Of a stretch of 64,000 nt of DNA, positions 9,806 through 18,268 are shown in pieces. Position 1 is the stretch's first letter; each line of letters opens with the position of its first letter. The notes beneath the pieces are model-generated. The model saw only the letters and a list, made by a program, of their open reading frames with translations, ran no database searches and had not been told where the DNA came from. The position numbers and the translations under genes were made by a program. The stretch is from Lentzea sp. NBRC 105346 (GTDB taxonomy: Bacteria; Actinomycetota; Actinomycetes; Mycobacteriales; Pseudonocardiaceae), in the NCBI RefSeq assembly GCF_030269605.1, contig NZ_BSTQ01000008.1, forward strand, positions 77,601 to 141,600, read 5' to 3'.

Positions 9806-10450
9806 TCAGCCGGTACCGGAGAGGTAGGACGGGTCGCAGAGCTGCCAGTCGGACCCGTTCTTCTTCCACGTGTAGGTGACGTCGCGGTTGACCGGCTGGT
9901 CGGCGACGGTGCCCTCGATGTGGAACGTGACGCGCGCCGAGTCGCCGTTGTCCTGGACGTCCTTGACCGTCGCGGTGGTCTTGCTCTCCCGCTTGATCTT
10001 GTCCAGCTGTTCCTTGGTGCGCGGGTTGCTGTTGGCCTGCTCGAGGGCCTTGTCGACCTGCGACTTGATCTCCGGGCACAGCATGGACATGTACTTGGAC
10101 TCGTCCTTGTTCGTGACGGCCGTCGCGTACTGCTCGGCGGCGCCACGGGCACCGCCTCCGGTGAGCAGGAAGAACGCCGCGATGCCGCCACCGACGAGGA
10201 CCAGCGCGCCGACGATGATGCCGATGATGAGGCCGGTCTTGCCCTTCTTCGGTTGCGGCGCCCCGTATCCGTAACCGGGCGGTGGTCCGTATCCGGGCGG
10301 GGGCTGCTGCCCGTACTGGCCCGGCATGCCGGTACCGGCCGGGGGACCCTGTTGGGGCGTTTGACCCGGCTGACCGTACGGCCCTGGCTGCTGAGGCGGC
10401 TGGCCGTACGGGCCCGGCTGCTGTGGCGGCTGTTGCGGGGGATACGTCAT
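9806..10450 (-). CDS. Membrane-anchored protein with Gln/Pro-rich tail (paralogue 1)
   Basis: This 214-residue protein has three parts. Residues 1-67 are a disordered tail of QQPGPYGQ-type repeats starting MTYPPQQP. One transmembrane helix (about 73-97, GLIIGIIVGALVLVGGGIAAFFLL) follows a basic KKGKTG stop. A C-terminal domain of about 115 residues carries CPEIKSQVDKAL and WKKNGSDWQLCDPSYL; this fold resembles DUF4878/lumazine-binding-like modules. The tail should face the cytosol and the domain the outside. Two Cys could form a disulfide. It is one of three adjacent paralogues between trmI and mpa. An IS30 element now separates it from paralogue 2. Function unknown. Confidence 0.82.
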   Translation of the reverse strand: MTYPPQQPPQQPGPYGQPPQQPGPYGQPGQTPQQGPPAGTGMPGQYGQQPPPGYGPPPGYGYGAPQPKKGKTGLIIGIIVGALVLVGGGIAAFFLLTGGGARGAAEQYATAVTNKDESKYMSMLCPEIKSQVDKALEQANSNPRTKEQLDKIKRESKTTATVKDVQDNGDSARVTFHIEGTVADQPVNRDVTYTWKKNGSDWQLCDPSYLSGTG

Positions 10451-10490
10451 GGGGCCACGTTGCCGCATTCCGGGCTTGTTCGCCTGACGA

Positions 10491-10502
10491 AACGGCCCCG
10501 CC
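10491..10502 (-). terminator. Left half of a hairpin split by the IS30 element
   Basis: AACGGCCCCGCC here pairs perfectly over 12 bp with GGCGGGGCCGTT at 11808-11819. Read on the minus strand, the right half begins six bases after the stop of paralogue 2, so the two halves once formed its transcription terminator, with a loop of roughly 29 nt. The IS30 element (10521-11796) lies exactly in that loop. Confidence 0.7.
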
Positions 10503-10520
10503 ACGCCGGGCTTGGGTTCT

Positions 10521-11796
10521 AGGGGTCGTTGCAACACCTGAGTTCAGGGGTTGCAGTGTTCGAGATCCGCGAGGACCGGTCGCCGCAGGGACGTAAGAAG
10601 TTGGTGGCGGAACGCCGGCAATATCTTGATCTTGTGGCGAAGGGTGTGGGCGCCGCCGAGGCGTGCCGGGTGGTCGGGATCAACCGGCGGACCGGGTACC
10701 GGTGGCGGTACGGACGAGCAAGTAAGGCCAAGGCCGGACGGAAGGCGAACCTGCCTCCCGCCCGGCCTGAGCCGTCCTCGGGCCGGTTCCTGACGGTCGA
10801 CGAGCGGATCGTGATCGCCGATGGGCTGCGAGCGGGCCGCTCGCAACGGTCGATCGCGGTCGAGCTGGGCCGCCCGCCGTCCACGATCAGCCGGGAGATC
10901 GCCCGCAACTCTCATCCCGGCTCGGGTGACTACCGGCCGCACGCGGCCCAGGACCGGGCCGAGCAGCGGCGCCCACGGCCCAAGATCGGCAAGATCACCG
11001 CCTGCCCCGAGTTGCGCGATCTCGTGCAGGGCATGCTGGACGACCGGTGCAGCCCTGAGCAGATCAGCCGCCGGCTGCGCCGCGACCATCCCGACCGGCC
11101 GGAGCTGCACGTGACCCACGAGACGATCTACCAGACTCTCTACCTGCAAGGCCGCGGCGAACTACGCCGCGAGCTCGCACGAGCGCTGCGCACCGGCCGC
11201 ACCATCCGCAAGCCCCGCCGTGCACCAGAGCGGCGCCAGCCCCGGTTCACCCACCCGATGATCATGATCAGTGAACGGCCCGCCGAGGCCGAGGACCGCG
11301 CCGTCCCCGGCCACTGGGAAGGCGATCTGATCATCGGCGGTGGCGGCACCTCGGCAATCGGCACCCTGGTCGAACGCGCCACCCGCTACGTGCTGCTCGT
11401 GCATCTGCCCGAACGTCATGACGCCGAGACCGTCCGCGACGGCCTCATCCACACGATCTCCACCCTGCCCACTCATCTGCGGCAGTCCCTGACCTGGGAT
11501 CAAGGCTCGGAAATGGGTCGCCACCACGAGTTCAGCGTCGCTACCGGCATGCCCGTCTACTTCTGCGATCCCCACAGCCCCTGGCAGCGTGGTTCCAACG
11601 AGAACACCAACGGCCTGCTACGCCAGTACTTCCCCAAAGGCAGCGACCTGTCCGTCCACACCCCCGACGAGCTGGCCGCCGTCGCCGCCCAGCTCAACCG
11701 CCGCCCACGCAAAACGCTCGGCTGGGACACCCCAGCCGAGCGCTTGACCAAGCTCCTGGCCGAAGCCAGTTGACCACCTGTGTTGCAACGACCCCT
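10521..11796 (+). mobile_element. IS30-family insertion sequence, complete
   Basis: The 1,276-bp element is bounded by perfect 17-bp terminal inverted repeats, AGGGGTCGTTGCAACAC at 10521-10537 and its complement at 11780-11796. It holds one intact transposase gene. The ends are perfect and the gene is open, so the insertion is recent and possibly still active. I see no convincing target duplication; the outer flanks are TTCT and GGAA. The target is the loop of a hairpin between two paralogous genes. Confidence 0.93.
10529..11773 (+). CDS. IS30-family transposase
   Basis: This 414-residue DDE transposase has an N-terminal helix-turn-helix region (EACRVVGINRRTGYRWR and SIAVELGRPPSTISREIARN) that binds the ends. 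The catalytic core contains GHWEGDLIIG (first Asp), LTWDQGSEM (second Asp) and PWQRGSNENTNGLLRQYFPKGS (Glu), the standard IS30 signature. It is full length without frameshift. TTG 10529 lies inside the left inverted repeat; GTG 10556 is a possible alternative start. The gene points opposite to the two paralogous genes flanking it. Confidence 0.95.
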   Translation: MQHLSSGVAVFEIREDRSPQGRKKLVAERRQYLDLVAKGVGAAEACRVVGINRRTGYRWRYGRASKAKAGRKANLPPARPEPSSGRFLTVDERIVIADGLRAGRSQRSIAVELGRPPSTISREIARNSHPGSGDYRPHAAQDRAEQRRPRPKIGKITACPELRDLVQGMLDDRCSPEQISRRLRRDHPDRPELHVTHETIYQTLYLQGRGELRRELARALRTGRTIRKPRRAPERRQPRFTHPMIMISERPAEAEDRAVPGHWEGDLIIGGGGTSAIGTLVERATRYVLLVHLPERHDAETVRDGLIHTISTLPTHLRQSLTWDQGSEMGRHHEFSVATGMPVYFCDPHSPWQRGSNENTNGLLRQYFPKGSDLSVHTPDELAAVAAQLNRRPRKTLGWDTPAERLTKLLAEAS

Positions 11797-11824
11797 GGAA
11801 TTCGCCGGGCGGGGCCGTTCGCGT

Positions 11825-12565
11825 TCAGCGTGACGCCGTCGTCGAGGGGGCCGTGGAGGTGGCAGCCGCGTCGCCGCACACGTACCACTTGCCGCCCTGC
11901 TTCTCCAGCTTGTAGTCGGAGTCCTTGTCCGCCCTGGGCTTGCCGTCGTCCTCGACCGCGCCGGACAGCTTCATCCCGAACGTGCCCTTGTCGCCCGACG
12001 TCTTCACGTCGTGCACCTCGGCCTTCACGCCGGTCTGCGGCTTGCCCGTCCTGGCGTCGCCCTTGATCAGCGAGTCGCACACGACGCCCCGGAAGTCCTG
12101 GGGGTCGATCTTGCCCGCGTGGATGCCGTCGACGAACGTGTCGGCGAACTTCTGCGCCACCTGCTTGGCGGCACTGTCGCTGCCGCTCGAGCTGTTCGAG
12201 CTCGTCGTGGGCTTGCCGCTGCTGGTCGTCGGCGCGCTGCCGGTGCTGGAGCTCGTGGCCGACGCGGTGTCGTTCTTGTCGTCCTTGAACACGAACACGG
12301 CCGCGATGCCACCGCCGACGAGCACGAGCACGCCGACGATGATGCCGATGATCAGGCCGGTCCGGCTCTTCTTCGGCGGCGGGGCGCCGTAGCCGAAGGG
12401 CTGCTGGAAACCGGGCTGCGGCTGGCCGTACGGGCCCTGCTGGGCGGCGTACGGATCGGGCTGCGGCTGGCCATAGCCGGGCTGTGGCTGCTGACCGTAA
12501 GGCTGCTGCCCGTAGGGGCCGGGTTGCTGCCCATACGGTCCGGGCTGCTGCGGCGGGTACGTCAT
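11825..12565 (-). CDS. Membrane-anchored protein with Gln/Pro-rich tail (paralogue 2)
   Basis: This 246-residue protein has the same architecture as its neighbours. MTYPPQQPGPYGQQ begins a tail of about 65 residues rich in Gln, Pro, Gly and Tyr. A KKSRTG stop, one helix (GLIIGIIVGVLVLVGGGIAAVF), a Ser/Thr-rich linker of about 45 residues and an extracytoplasmic domain with two Cys (GVVCDSLIKG and KWYVCGD) follow. The linker suggests a cell-wall-spanning stalk that may be glycosylated. GGGGGGAG precedes the ATG by five bases. Its terminator hairpin has been split by the IS30 element. Function unknown. Confidence 0.82.
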   Translation of the reverse strand: MTYPPQQPGPYGQQPGPYGQQPYGQQPQPGYGQPQPDPYAAQQGPYGQPQPGFQQPFGYGAPPPKKSRTGLIIGIIVGVLVLVGGGIAAVFVFKDDKNDTASATSSSTGSAPTTSSGKPTTSSNSSSGSDSAAKQVAQKFADTFVDGIHAGKIDPQDFRGVVCDSLIKGDARTGKPQTGVKAEVHDVKTSGDKGTFGMKLSGAVEDDGKPRADKDSDYKLEKQGGKWYVCGDAAATSTAPSTTASR

Positions 12566-12612
12566 CGGGCTCCCCCCAGTGCGGACATGGTGATCACTCG
12601 CACGCTATGAGA

Positions 12613-13335
12613 TCACTTCGGGAGCCCCGGCGTCTTGATGTCGGCCGCACGGGTGCAGTACTGCCAGTCGCCCGACACCTTCTTGAACTTGAAGTCCGTG
12701 TCGAACGTCTGGTCCGAGCCGCCGAAGCTCGACTTCAGGGTCACCGCGACGGTCGCGGTGTCGCCGGAGACCGAGGCGCTCTTCACGGTCACCTGGGGCA
12801 CCGGAAGCGTCTTGGCCTTCTCGGCCATCTCCTTCTGCTCCGGCGTGAGGTTGCGCTTGGCCTGCTCGTACTCGTCCCAGACCTCCTTGCAGGTCAGCGA
12901 CTTGACCTTGCTCTCGTTCCGCGACGCCGACGCGGCGAAGTACTCCTCGGCGGCCTGCTTGGCGTCGGCGTCGTCACTGCCACCGGAACTGTTGGAGTTG
13001 GTGTTCGTGCTGCCGCTGTTGCCGGACGCGCTGCTGCCGGACCCGCCGTCCGAGTTCATGGCGACGACGCCGATGACGCCACCGACCAGCACCAGCACGC
13101 CGATGATCACACCGACGACGAGACCGGTGTTCGTCTTCTTCGGCGGCGGGCCGTAGCCGTAGGGCGGCTGGCCATACCCCTGCGGCGGCTGCTGCTGGCC
13201 GTAGCCGGGCTGCTGACCGTAAGGCTGCTGACCGTAGGGCCCCGGCTGCTGGGGCGGCTGGCCATAGGGCTGCTGCCCGTAACCGGGCTGCGGCTGCTGG
13301 CCGTAGGGCCCCGGCTGCTGTGGCGGGTAGGTCAT
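12613..13335 (-). CDS. Membrane-anchored protein with Gln/Pro-rich tail (paralogue 3)
   Basis: This 240-residue protein starts MTYPPQQPGPYGQQ like its two neighbours. About 80 residues of PYGQQP-type repeats are followed by KKTNTG, one helix (GLVVGVIIGVLVLVGGVIGVVA), a Ser/Asn-rich linker (about 25 residues) and a domain with two Cys (SLTCKEVWDEYEQAK... GDWQYCTRAA). ATG 13335 has a strong GGGGGAGA site upstream. It is the first gene of the three-gene row, transcribed away from mpa. The domain length and Cys spacing are like paralogue 1, so these two are the closer pair. Function unknown. Confidence 0.82.
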   Translation of the reverse strand: MTYPPQQPGPYGQQPQPGYGQQPYGQPPQQPGPYGQQPYGQQPGYGQQQPPQGYGQPPYGYGPPPKKTNTGLVVGVIIGVLVLVGGVIGVVAMNSDGGSGSSASGNSGSTNTNSNSSGGSDDADAKQAAEEYFAASASRNESKVKSLTCKEVWDEYEQAKRNLTPEQKEMAEKAKTLPVPQVTVKSASVSGDTATVAVTLKSSFGGSDQTFDTDFKFKKVSGDWQYCTRAADIKTPGLPK

Positions 13336-13904
13336 CGAATCTCCCCCGATTTGGTGTGCTGGCAGTGATAACGATTGGGCCAACCTCGGGTCTCCGACGG
13401 GCGGTCACCGGGAGGTGGGCCGGATGCGCGGCCAAAACCACCCGGTTGGCCGCACGGTCGCTGACCGTACTGGCCCTGTCTGTTCGAGTGGGATGCGACC
13501 CGTCCGACAGCTCGTCCTCGCTGTCGGTGACGGCCGGCTCGGCGGGCTTTGGTCCACTCTGTGGGAATCCGGCGGCTACGGGCACGTTGTGGCCTTGTAC
13601 CACGGGAAAACGGGACGTTCGTCCGTTGCGCTGCGTGCGGAACCCGGTCCCCGCACCGGCCGAACATCCGATCTCCCCAGCCTTTCCGCAGGTTGCGGGC
13701 GTGTTACGAGATCGACACGGCGCCGCGAGTTACCGGACGCACCGTAGTGGGTATGCCCACGCCCTCGACACCGAGATGGAGCAGTTCACCCGCCGAGCGG
13801 GGGGATTGTTGCGTTACACGCCCGAAGATGATGTTGTGGGTGGCCCATTTTGTCGGTGATCGCCGGTACCGTAACTGGTACGAACACGGGAGGAGGGTGC
13901 CGAC
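13336..13904. other. 569-bp divergent intergenic region upstream of mpa
   Basis: This is a long gap between paralogue 3 (minus) and mpa (plus). I find no credible gene: the open frames here lack coding character, ribosome sites and family motifs. It ends with GGGAGGAGGG, the ribosome site of mpa. It must hold two divergent promoters, but I could not place -10/-35 boxes with confidence. Confidence 0.6.
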
Positions 13905-15704
13905 ATGCAGCACGGTCATCCCGGCAGCCAGCCCGACGAGGGCGGCGAGCTGAACCAGGGCAACAATTCTGAGCTCACGGCGCAGATCAGGTTCCTCGAG
14001 GACGAGATCGCGCTGCTGCGCCGCAAGCTGACGGAATCACCTCGACACGTCCGCTTGCTGGAGCAGCGTTTGGCTGAGGCGTCGGAGCGCGTCAGCCAGC
14101 TGACCGAGCGCAACACGAAGCTCATAGACACCCTCCGCGAAGCACGAAGCCAGTTGCTCGCGTTGCGTGAGGAGGTCGACCGGCTGGCCCAGCCACCCAG
14201 CGGGTACGGCGTCTTCATGGCGCGCTTCGACGACGGGACCGTGGACGTGTTCACGTCCGGTCGCCGCATGCGCGTCGCCGTTTCCCCCGCGGTGGAGGCC
14301 GACAGCCTCTTCTTCGGCCAGTCCGTGCGTCTCAACGAGGCGCTCACGGTGGTCGAAGGCGGCGGCTATGAGCGCTCCGGTGAGGTCTGCGCGTTGCGCG
14401 AGGTCCTCACCGACGACGGAGCCCCCGAGGGCTCCATCGCACGGGCGCTCGTGGTCGGGCACGCCGACGAGGAGAGAGTGGTCTGGCTCGCCCAGCCGCT
14501 GCTCGACTCGCCGCTCAAGCCCGGCGACTCGCTCCTCGTCGACACCAAGGCGGGCTTCGCCTACGAACGGGTGCCGAAGGCCGAGGTCGAGGACCTGGTG
14601 CTGGAGGAGGTGCCGGACATCGACTACAACGACATCGGCGGCCTCTCCCGGCAGATCGAGCAGATCCGCGACGCGGTCGAGCTCCCGTTCCTGCACGCCG
14701 ACCTGTTCCGCGAGTACCAGCTGCGGCCGCCGAAGGGCGTCCTGCTCTACGGCCCGCCCGGCTGCGGCAAGACGCTCATCGCCAAGGCGGTGGCGAACTC
14801 GCTGGCCAAGAAGGTGCAGGAGGCCCGCGGGGAGACCGACAAGCAGGCGAAGTCGTACTTCCTCAACATCAAGGGCCCGGAGCTGCTCAACAAGTTCGTC
14901 GGCGAGACCGAGCGGCACATCCGGCTGATCTTCCAGCGGGCGCGCGAGAAGGCGTCCGAGGGCACCCCGGTGATCGTGTTCTTCGACGAGATGGACTCGA
15001 TCTTCCGCACCCGCGGATCCGGTGTGTCGTCCGACGTCGAGACGACGATCGTGCCGCAGCTCCTCTCGGAGATCGACGGTGTCGAGGGTCTCGAGAACGT
15101 CATCGTCATCGGCGCCTCCAACCGCGAGGACATGATCGACCCCGCGATCCTGCGGCCCGGCCGCCTGGACGTGAAGATCAAGATCGAGCGGCCGGACGCC
15201 GAGGGCGCCAAGGACATCTTCAACAAGTACCTGACGCCCGAGCTGCCGCTGCACGCCGACGACCTCGCCGAGTTCGGCGGGGACCCGCAGGCGTGCATCG
15301 AAGGCATGGTGCAGCACACCGTCGAGCGCATGTACGAGGAGTCCGAGGAGAACCGGTTCCTCGAGGTCACCTACGCCAACGGTGACAAGGAAGTCCTGTA
15401 CTTCCGCGACTTCAACTCGGGCGCGATGATCCAGAACATCGTGGACCGGGCGAAGAAGGCCGCCATCAAGTCCCTGCTGGACACCAAGCAGCCGGGACTC
15501 TCGGTGCGGCACCTGCTCGACGCCATCGTCGACGAGTTCGCGGAGAACGAGGACCTGCCGAACACCACGAACCCGGACGACTGGGCTCGCATCTCGGGCA
15601 AGAAGGGGGAGCGGATCGTGTACATCCGCACCCTCGTCACCGGGAAGAACCAGGAGTCGGGGCGGGCGATCGACACCGCCACGAACACGGGTACGTACCT
15701 GTAA
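13905..15704 (+). CDS. mpa: Proteasome-associated AAA+ ATPase Mpa/ARC
   Basis: This 599-residue ring ATPase recognises pupylated proteins and threads them into the 20S proteasome. An N-terminal coiled coil (about residues 22-85, which binds Pup) is followed by two OB domains (about 95-240) and an AAA+ module. Walker A GPPGCGKT is at 283-290, Walker [11 protein letters not shown] at about 356-365, and [20 protein letters not shown] is the sensor and arginine-finger region. The C terminus ends TGTYL, with the penultimate Tyr that docks and opens the proteasome gate. GGGAGGAGGG precedes the ATG. Here mpa stands alone, about 9 kb from dop-pup-prcBA, and is closed by a strong terminator. Confidence 0.97.
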   Translation: MQHGHPGSQPDEGGELNQGNNSELTAQIRFLEDEIALLRRKLTESPRHVRLLEQRLAEASERVSQLTERNTKLIDTLREARSQLLALREEVDRLAQPPSGYGVFMARFDDGTVDVFTSGRRMRVAVSPAVEADSLFFGQSVRLNEALTVVEGGGYERSGEVCALREVLTDDGAPEGSIARALVVGHADEERVVWLAQPLLDSPLKPGDSLLVDTKAGFAYERVPKAEVEDLVLEEVPDIDYNDIGGLSRQIEQIRDAVELPFLHADLFREYQLRPPKGVLLYGPPGCGKTLIAKAVANSLAKKVQEARGETDKQAKSYFLNIKGPELLNKFVGETERHIRLIFQRAREKASEGTPVIVFFDEMDSIFRTRGSGVSSDVETTIVPQLLSEIDGVEGLENVIVIGASNREDMIDPAILRPGRLDVKIKIERPDAEGAKDIFNKYLTPELPLHADDLAEFGGDPQACIEGMVQHTVERMYEESEENRFLEVTYANGDKEVLYFRDFNSGAMIQNIVDRAKKAAIKSLLDTKQPGLSVRHLLDAIVDEFAENEDLPNTTNPDDWARISGKKGERIVYIRTLVTGKNQESGRAIDTATNTGTYL

Positions 15705-15714
15705 GTGCTCTGCC

Positions 15715-15746
15715 ACGAAGCCCCCGGTCCCGGCCGGGGGCTTCGT
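15715..15746. terminator. Bidirectional terminator between mpa and the response regulator
   Basis: ACGAAGCCCCCGG and CCGGGGGCTTCGT form 13-bp perfect arms around TCCCGG, ending six bases before the stop of the convergent response-regulator gene, so the hairpin can serve both genes. Confidence 0.9.
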
Positions 15747-15751
15747 CGTAC

Positions 15752-16399
15752 TCACCGGGCCTGCACGAGACCGGACTCGTAGGCGGCGATCACCAGCTGG
15801 GCGCGGTCGCGCGCGTGCAGCTTCGAGAGCAGGTTGCCGATGTGCGTCTTCGCCGTCCCTGGACTGATGTGCAGCGTGTCCATGATCTCGTTGTTGGACA
15901 GGCCCTTCGCGACCAACGTCAGCACCTCGCGCTCGCGCGTGGTCAGCAGTTCCAGCCCCCGCGGTTCGTTGTGCTCCGGCTGCCGGGCGAACTCGGCGAT
16001 GAGCCGCCGCGTGACCGACGGCGCCAGCAACGCGTCCCCGGCGGCGACGACCCGGATGGCGCTGAGGAGCTCGACCGGGGGCGTGTCCTTCAGCAGGAAC
16101 CCGCTGGCGCCCGCGCGCAGCGCGCCGTAGACGTACTCGTCGAGGTCGAACGTCGTCAGGATCAGCACGCGCGTGCCGGGCAGCCGGCGCGTGGCCTCGA
16201 TGCCGTCGAGCTCCGGCATGCGGATGTCCATCAGCACGACGTCCGGTTTCTCCCGGTCCACCACGGAAACCGCCGACAGCCCCGTGTCCGCCTCGCCGAC
16301 CACGGTCATGTCGGGCTCGTTGTCCACGAGCAGGCGGAAGCTTCCGCGCAGCAACGCCTGGTCGTCCGCGATCACGACTCGAATCATTGGTGGGGTCAT
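15752..16399 (-). CDS. NarL/LuxR-family response regulator
   Basis: This 215-residue two-component regulator has a receiver domain at residues 5-120: acidic DD in VVIADDQALL, phospho-acceptor Asp in VVLMDIRMPELDG, and Lys in GFLLKDTPP. The C-terminal LuxR-type helix-turn-helix shows LTTREREVLTLVAKGLSNNEIMDTLHISPGTAKTHIGNLLSKL. Its start overlaps the stop of the kinase gene by 4 bp (ATGA), so it is the partner of that kinase. The adjacent divergent ABC exporter genes are its likely targets, a frequent arrangement in actinomycetes. Confidence 0.93.
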   Translation of the reverse strand: MTPPMIRVVIADDQALLRGSFRLLVDNEPDMTVVGEADTGLSAVSVVDREKPDVVLMDIRMPELDGIEATRRLPGTRVLILTTFDLDEYVYGALRAGASGFLLKDTPPVELLSAIRVVAAGDALLAPSVTRRLIAEFARQPEHNEPRGLELLTTREREVLTLVAKGLSNNEIMDTLHISPGTAKTHIGNLLSKLHARDRAQLVIAAYESGLVQAR

Positions 16400-17436
16400 C
16401 GGTACGGCAGCTCCGCTCGCACTCGGAATCCCCCGGCCGCGAGCGGCCCCGCCTCGAACGTACCGTCGTACACGGCCACGCGTTCACGCATGCCGAGCAG
16501 GCCGTGTCCCATGGGCGCCAACGAACCCGGCCCGTCGTCGGTCACCTCGACGCGCACCACGTCCGGCGTGATCTCCACGCGGGCCGTGCAGCGGGCCGGG
16601 GCGGCGTGCTTGATCACGTTCGTCACCGCCTCCTGCACGATGCGGTACGCCGACATGCCGACGCCTTCGGGCACATCCGTATCACCCTGCATCTCCAACG
16701 TCACCCGCACGCCGGCCATGGCCGCGCGTTCGACCAGTTCGGGCAGGCCCGCGAGGCCCGGCGCCGGGGCCAGTGCGGCGTCGGAACGCAGCACGCCCAG
16801 CAGGTGGCGCATCTCCGACAGGGCGTCGCGGCTCGTGGCGGCGATGACGTCCAACGCCTCGTAGGCGTCCTCCGGCGACCGGACGTGGGCGGCGGTGGAG
16901 GCCTGTACGGCGATGAGGGACAGGTTGTGCGCCACGATGTCGTGCAGCTCGCGGGCGATGCGCAGGCGTTCATCGGTGAGGGCCTGCTCGGCCAGCTGCG
17001 TGGCGGCGCGGGCCTCGGTCGCGCGGCGCAGCCGCGTCAGGTACCCGATCACCCAGATCGCGGCGAGGGCAGCGGCCGGGATCGCGCTGCCGGTCGGAAC
17101 GGTCACCAGCGCGGCCGCCACCGCGGTGGTCAGGGACGTGCCGCGCGGGTGGTCGACGGCGATCGTGTAGATCGCGAAGCACAGCGCGGCCGCCGGCGCG
17201 CCCGCCGCCTCGACGGGCAGGGTGTGGGTGACTACCGCCGTCACCGTGGCGATCGCCGAGATTCCCAGCGCCGGGAACGGCCAGAACCTGCGCACCGCCA
17301 CCGGCAGGCCGATCAGCGCGGCCAGCGGGACCACGAGCCACGGCGACGGGCTCTGCCGCTCCAGCATCGCGTAGCCGCTCAGCGTGGCGATCACCAGCGC
17401 GGACGCGGCGTCGAGCAGGTAGAGGTGCAGCTTCAC
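16396..17436 (-). CDS. Sensor histidine kinase (HisKA_3 / DesK-like)
   Basis: This 346-residue membrane kinase has about five transmembrane segments in residues 1-140 with almost no extracellular domain. ERLRIARELHDIVAHNLSLIAVQAS is the HisKA_3 phospho-acceptor His. The HATPase domain shows AYRIVQEAVTNVIKHA (N box), VTDDGPGS and GHGLLGMRERV. Kinases of this type often sense membrane stress or antibiotics through the membrane part. GTG 17436 was taken as start, where the first hydrophobic helix begins. It forms an operon with the response regulator and diverges from the ABC exporter over 112 bp. Confidence 0.9.
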   Translation of the reverse strand: MKLHLYLLDAASALVIATLSGYAMLERQSPSPWLVVPLAALIGLPVAVRRFWPFPALGISAIATVTAVVTHTLPVEAAGAPAAALCFAIYTIAVDHPRGTSLTTAVAAALVTVPTGSAIPAAALAAIWVIGYLTRLRRATEARAATQLAEQALTDERLRIARELHDIVAHNLSLIAVQASTAAHVRSPEDAYEALDVIAATSRDALSEMRHLLGVLRSDAALAPAPGLAGLPELVERAAMAGVRVTLEMQGDTDVPEGVGMSAYRIVQEAVTNVIKHAAPARCTARVEITPDVVRVEVTDDGPGSLAPMGHGLLGMRERVAVYDGTFEAGPLAAGGFRVRAELPYR

Positions 17437-17548
17437 GGGATCGACGTTATCGACGCCGGCCCGCCGGCGCCTCGGACCACGGTCCGATCCGGAGGATCGG
17501 AGCTTCGTCCGATCACGCGCGACGAGAAGCGGCGCATCGTTCCCAGGC

Positions 17549-18268
17549 ATGATCGAAGTGCGAAACCTGACCAAGTGGTACGGCGCCGCGGCGGCCGTAC
17601 AGGACCTGTCGTTCGTGGTCCGGCCCGGACACGTCACGGGGTTCCTCGGGCCCAACGGGGCGGGCAAGTCGACCACGATGCGCGTGATCGTCGGGCTGGA
17701 TCGGCCCACCAGCGGCACCGCGCTGGTGAACGGGCACACGTACGCGACGCTCGGCACACCGCTGCGGCACGTCGGCGCGTTGCTCGACGCGAGCGCAGTC
17801 CACGGTGGACGGAAGGCGATCGACCACCTCCGGGTGCTGGCCGCTACCAACGGGATCAGCCCCAAGCGCCCGCGTGAGGTGCTGGAGCAGGTCGGGCTCG
17901 GGGGAGTGGGCGGCAAGCGGATCAAGGCGTTGTCGCTGGGCATGAAGCAACGGCTCGGTGTGGCGGCAGCGCTGCTCGGAGATCCGGGCGTGTTGATGTT
18001 CGACGAACCCGTCAACGGCCTGGATCCCGAAGGCGTGCGGTGGATCCGCGACCTGATGCGCGGGCTCGCGAAGGAAGGACGAACCGTGCTGGTGTCCAGT
18101 CACCTGATGAGCGAGATGGCGCTGACCGCCGACCGGGTGGTGGTCGTCGGACGCGGACGGCTGCTCGCGGAGACGTCCGTCGCGGAGCTGACGATGCACG
18201 GATCCTCTTTGGAGGACGCGTATCTGGCGTTGACGAGCGACAGCGTCGAGTTCCGGAGCGCGCGATGA
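17549..18268 (+). CDS. ABC transporter ATP-binding protein (ABC-2 type)
   Basis: This 239-residue ATPase is of the DrrA/NodI-like exporter group. Walker A GPNGAGKST is at about residues 34-42, the signature is the variant LSLGMKQRL, Walker B is GVLMFDEPVNGLDP, and the switch His lies in VLVSSHLMSEM. It powers the permease whose start overlaps its stop by 4 bp. Such pairs export drugs, lipids or peptides. Divergent two-component genes suggest induction by an envelope signal. Confidence 0.93.
   Translation: MIEVRNLTKWYGAAAAVQDLSFVVRPGHVTGFLGPNGAGKSTTMRVIVGLDRPTSGTALVNGHTYATLGTPLRHVGALLDASAVHGGRKAIDHLRVLAATNGISPKRPREVLEQVGLGGVGGKRIKALSLGMKQRLGVAAALLGDPGVLMFDEPVNGLDPEGVRWIRDLMRGLAKEGRTVLVSSHLMSEMALTADRVVVVGRGRLLAETSVAELTMHGSSLEDAYLALTSDSVEFRSAR

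Noticed and set aside
10515..11802. Target-site duplication of the IS30 element
   Set aside because: Comparison of the flanks at several possible end points gave no identical 2-4 bp pair that I trust.
13336..13904. Possible small genes in the gap before mpa
   Set aside because: Open frames of 70-130 codons exist on both strands but have no ribosome site, no hydrophobic or domain pattern and no third-position GC bias consistent with a gene.
14037..16487. Very long minus-strand open frame (816 codons) across mpa and the response regulator
   Set aside because: It is a GC-rich shadow of mpa. The sequence is Arg/Gly/Ala/His-rich without any family motif, and the real plus-strand gene is unmistakable.
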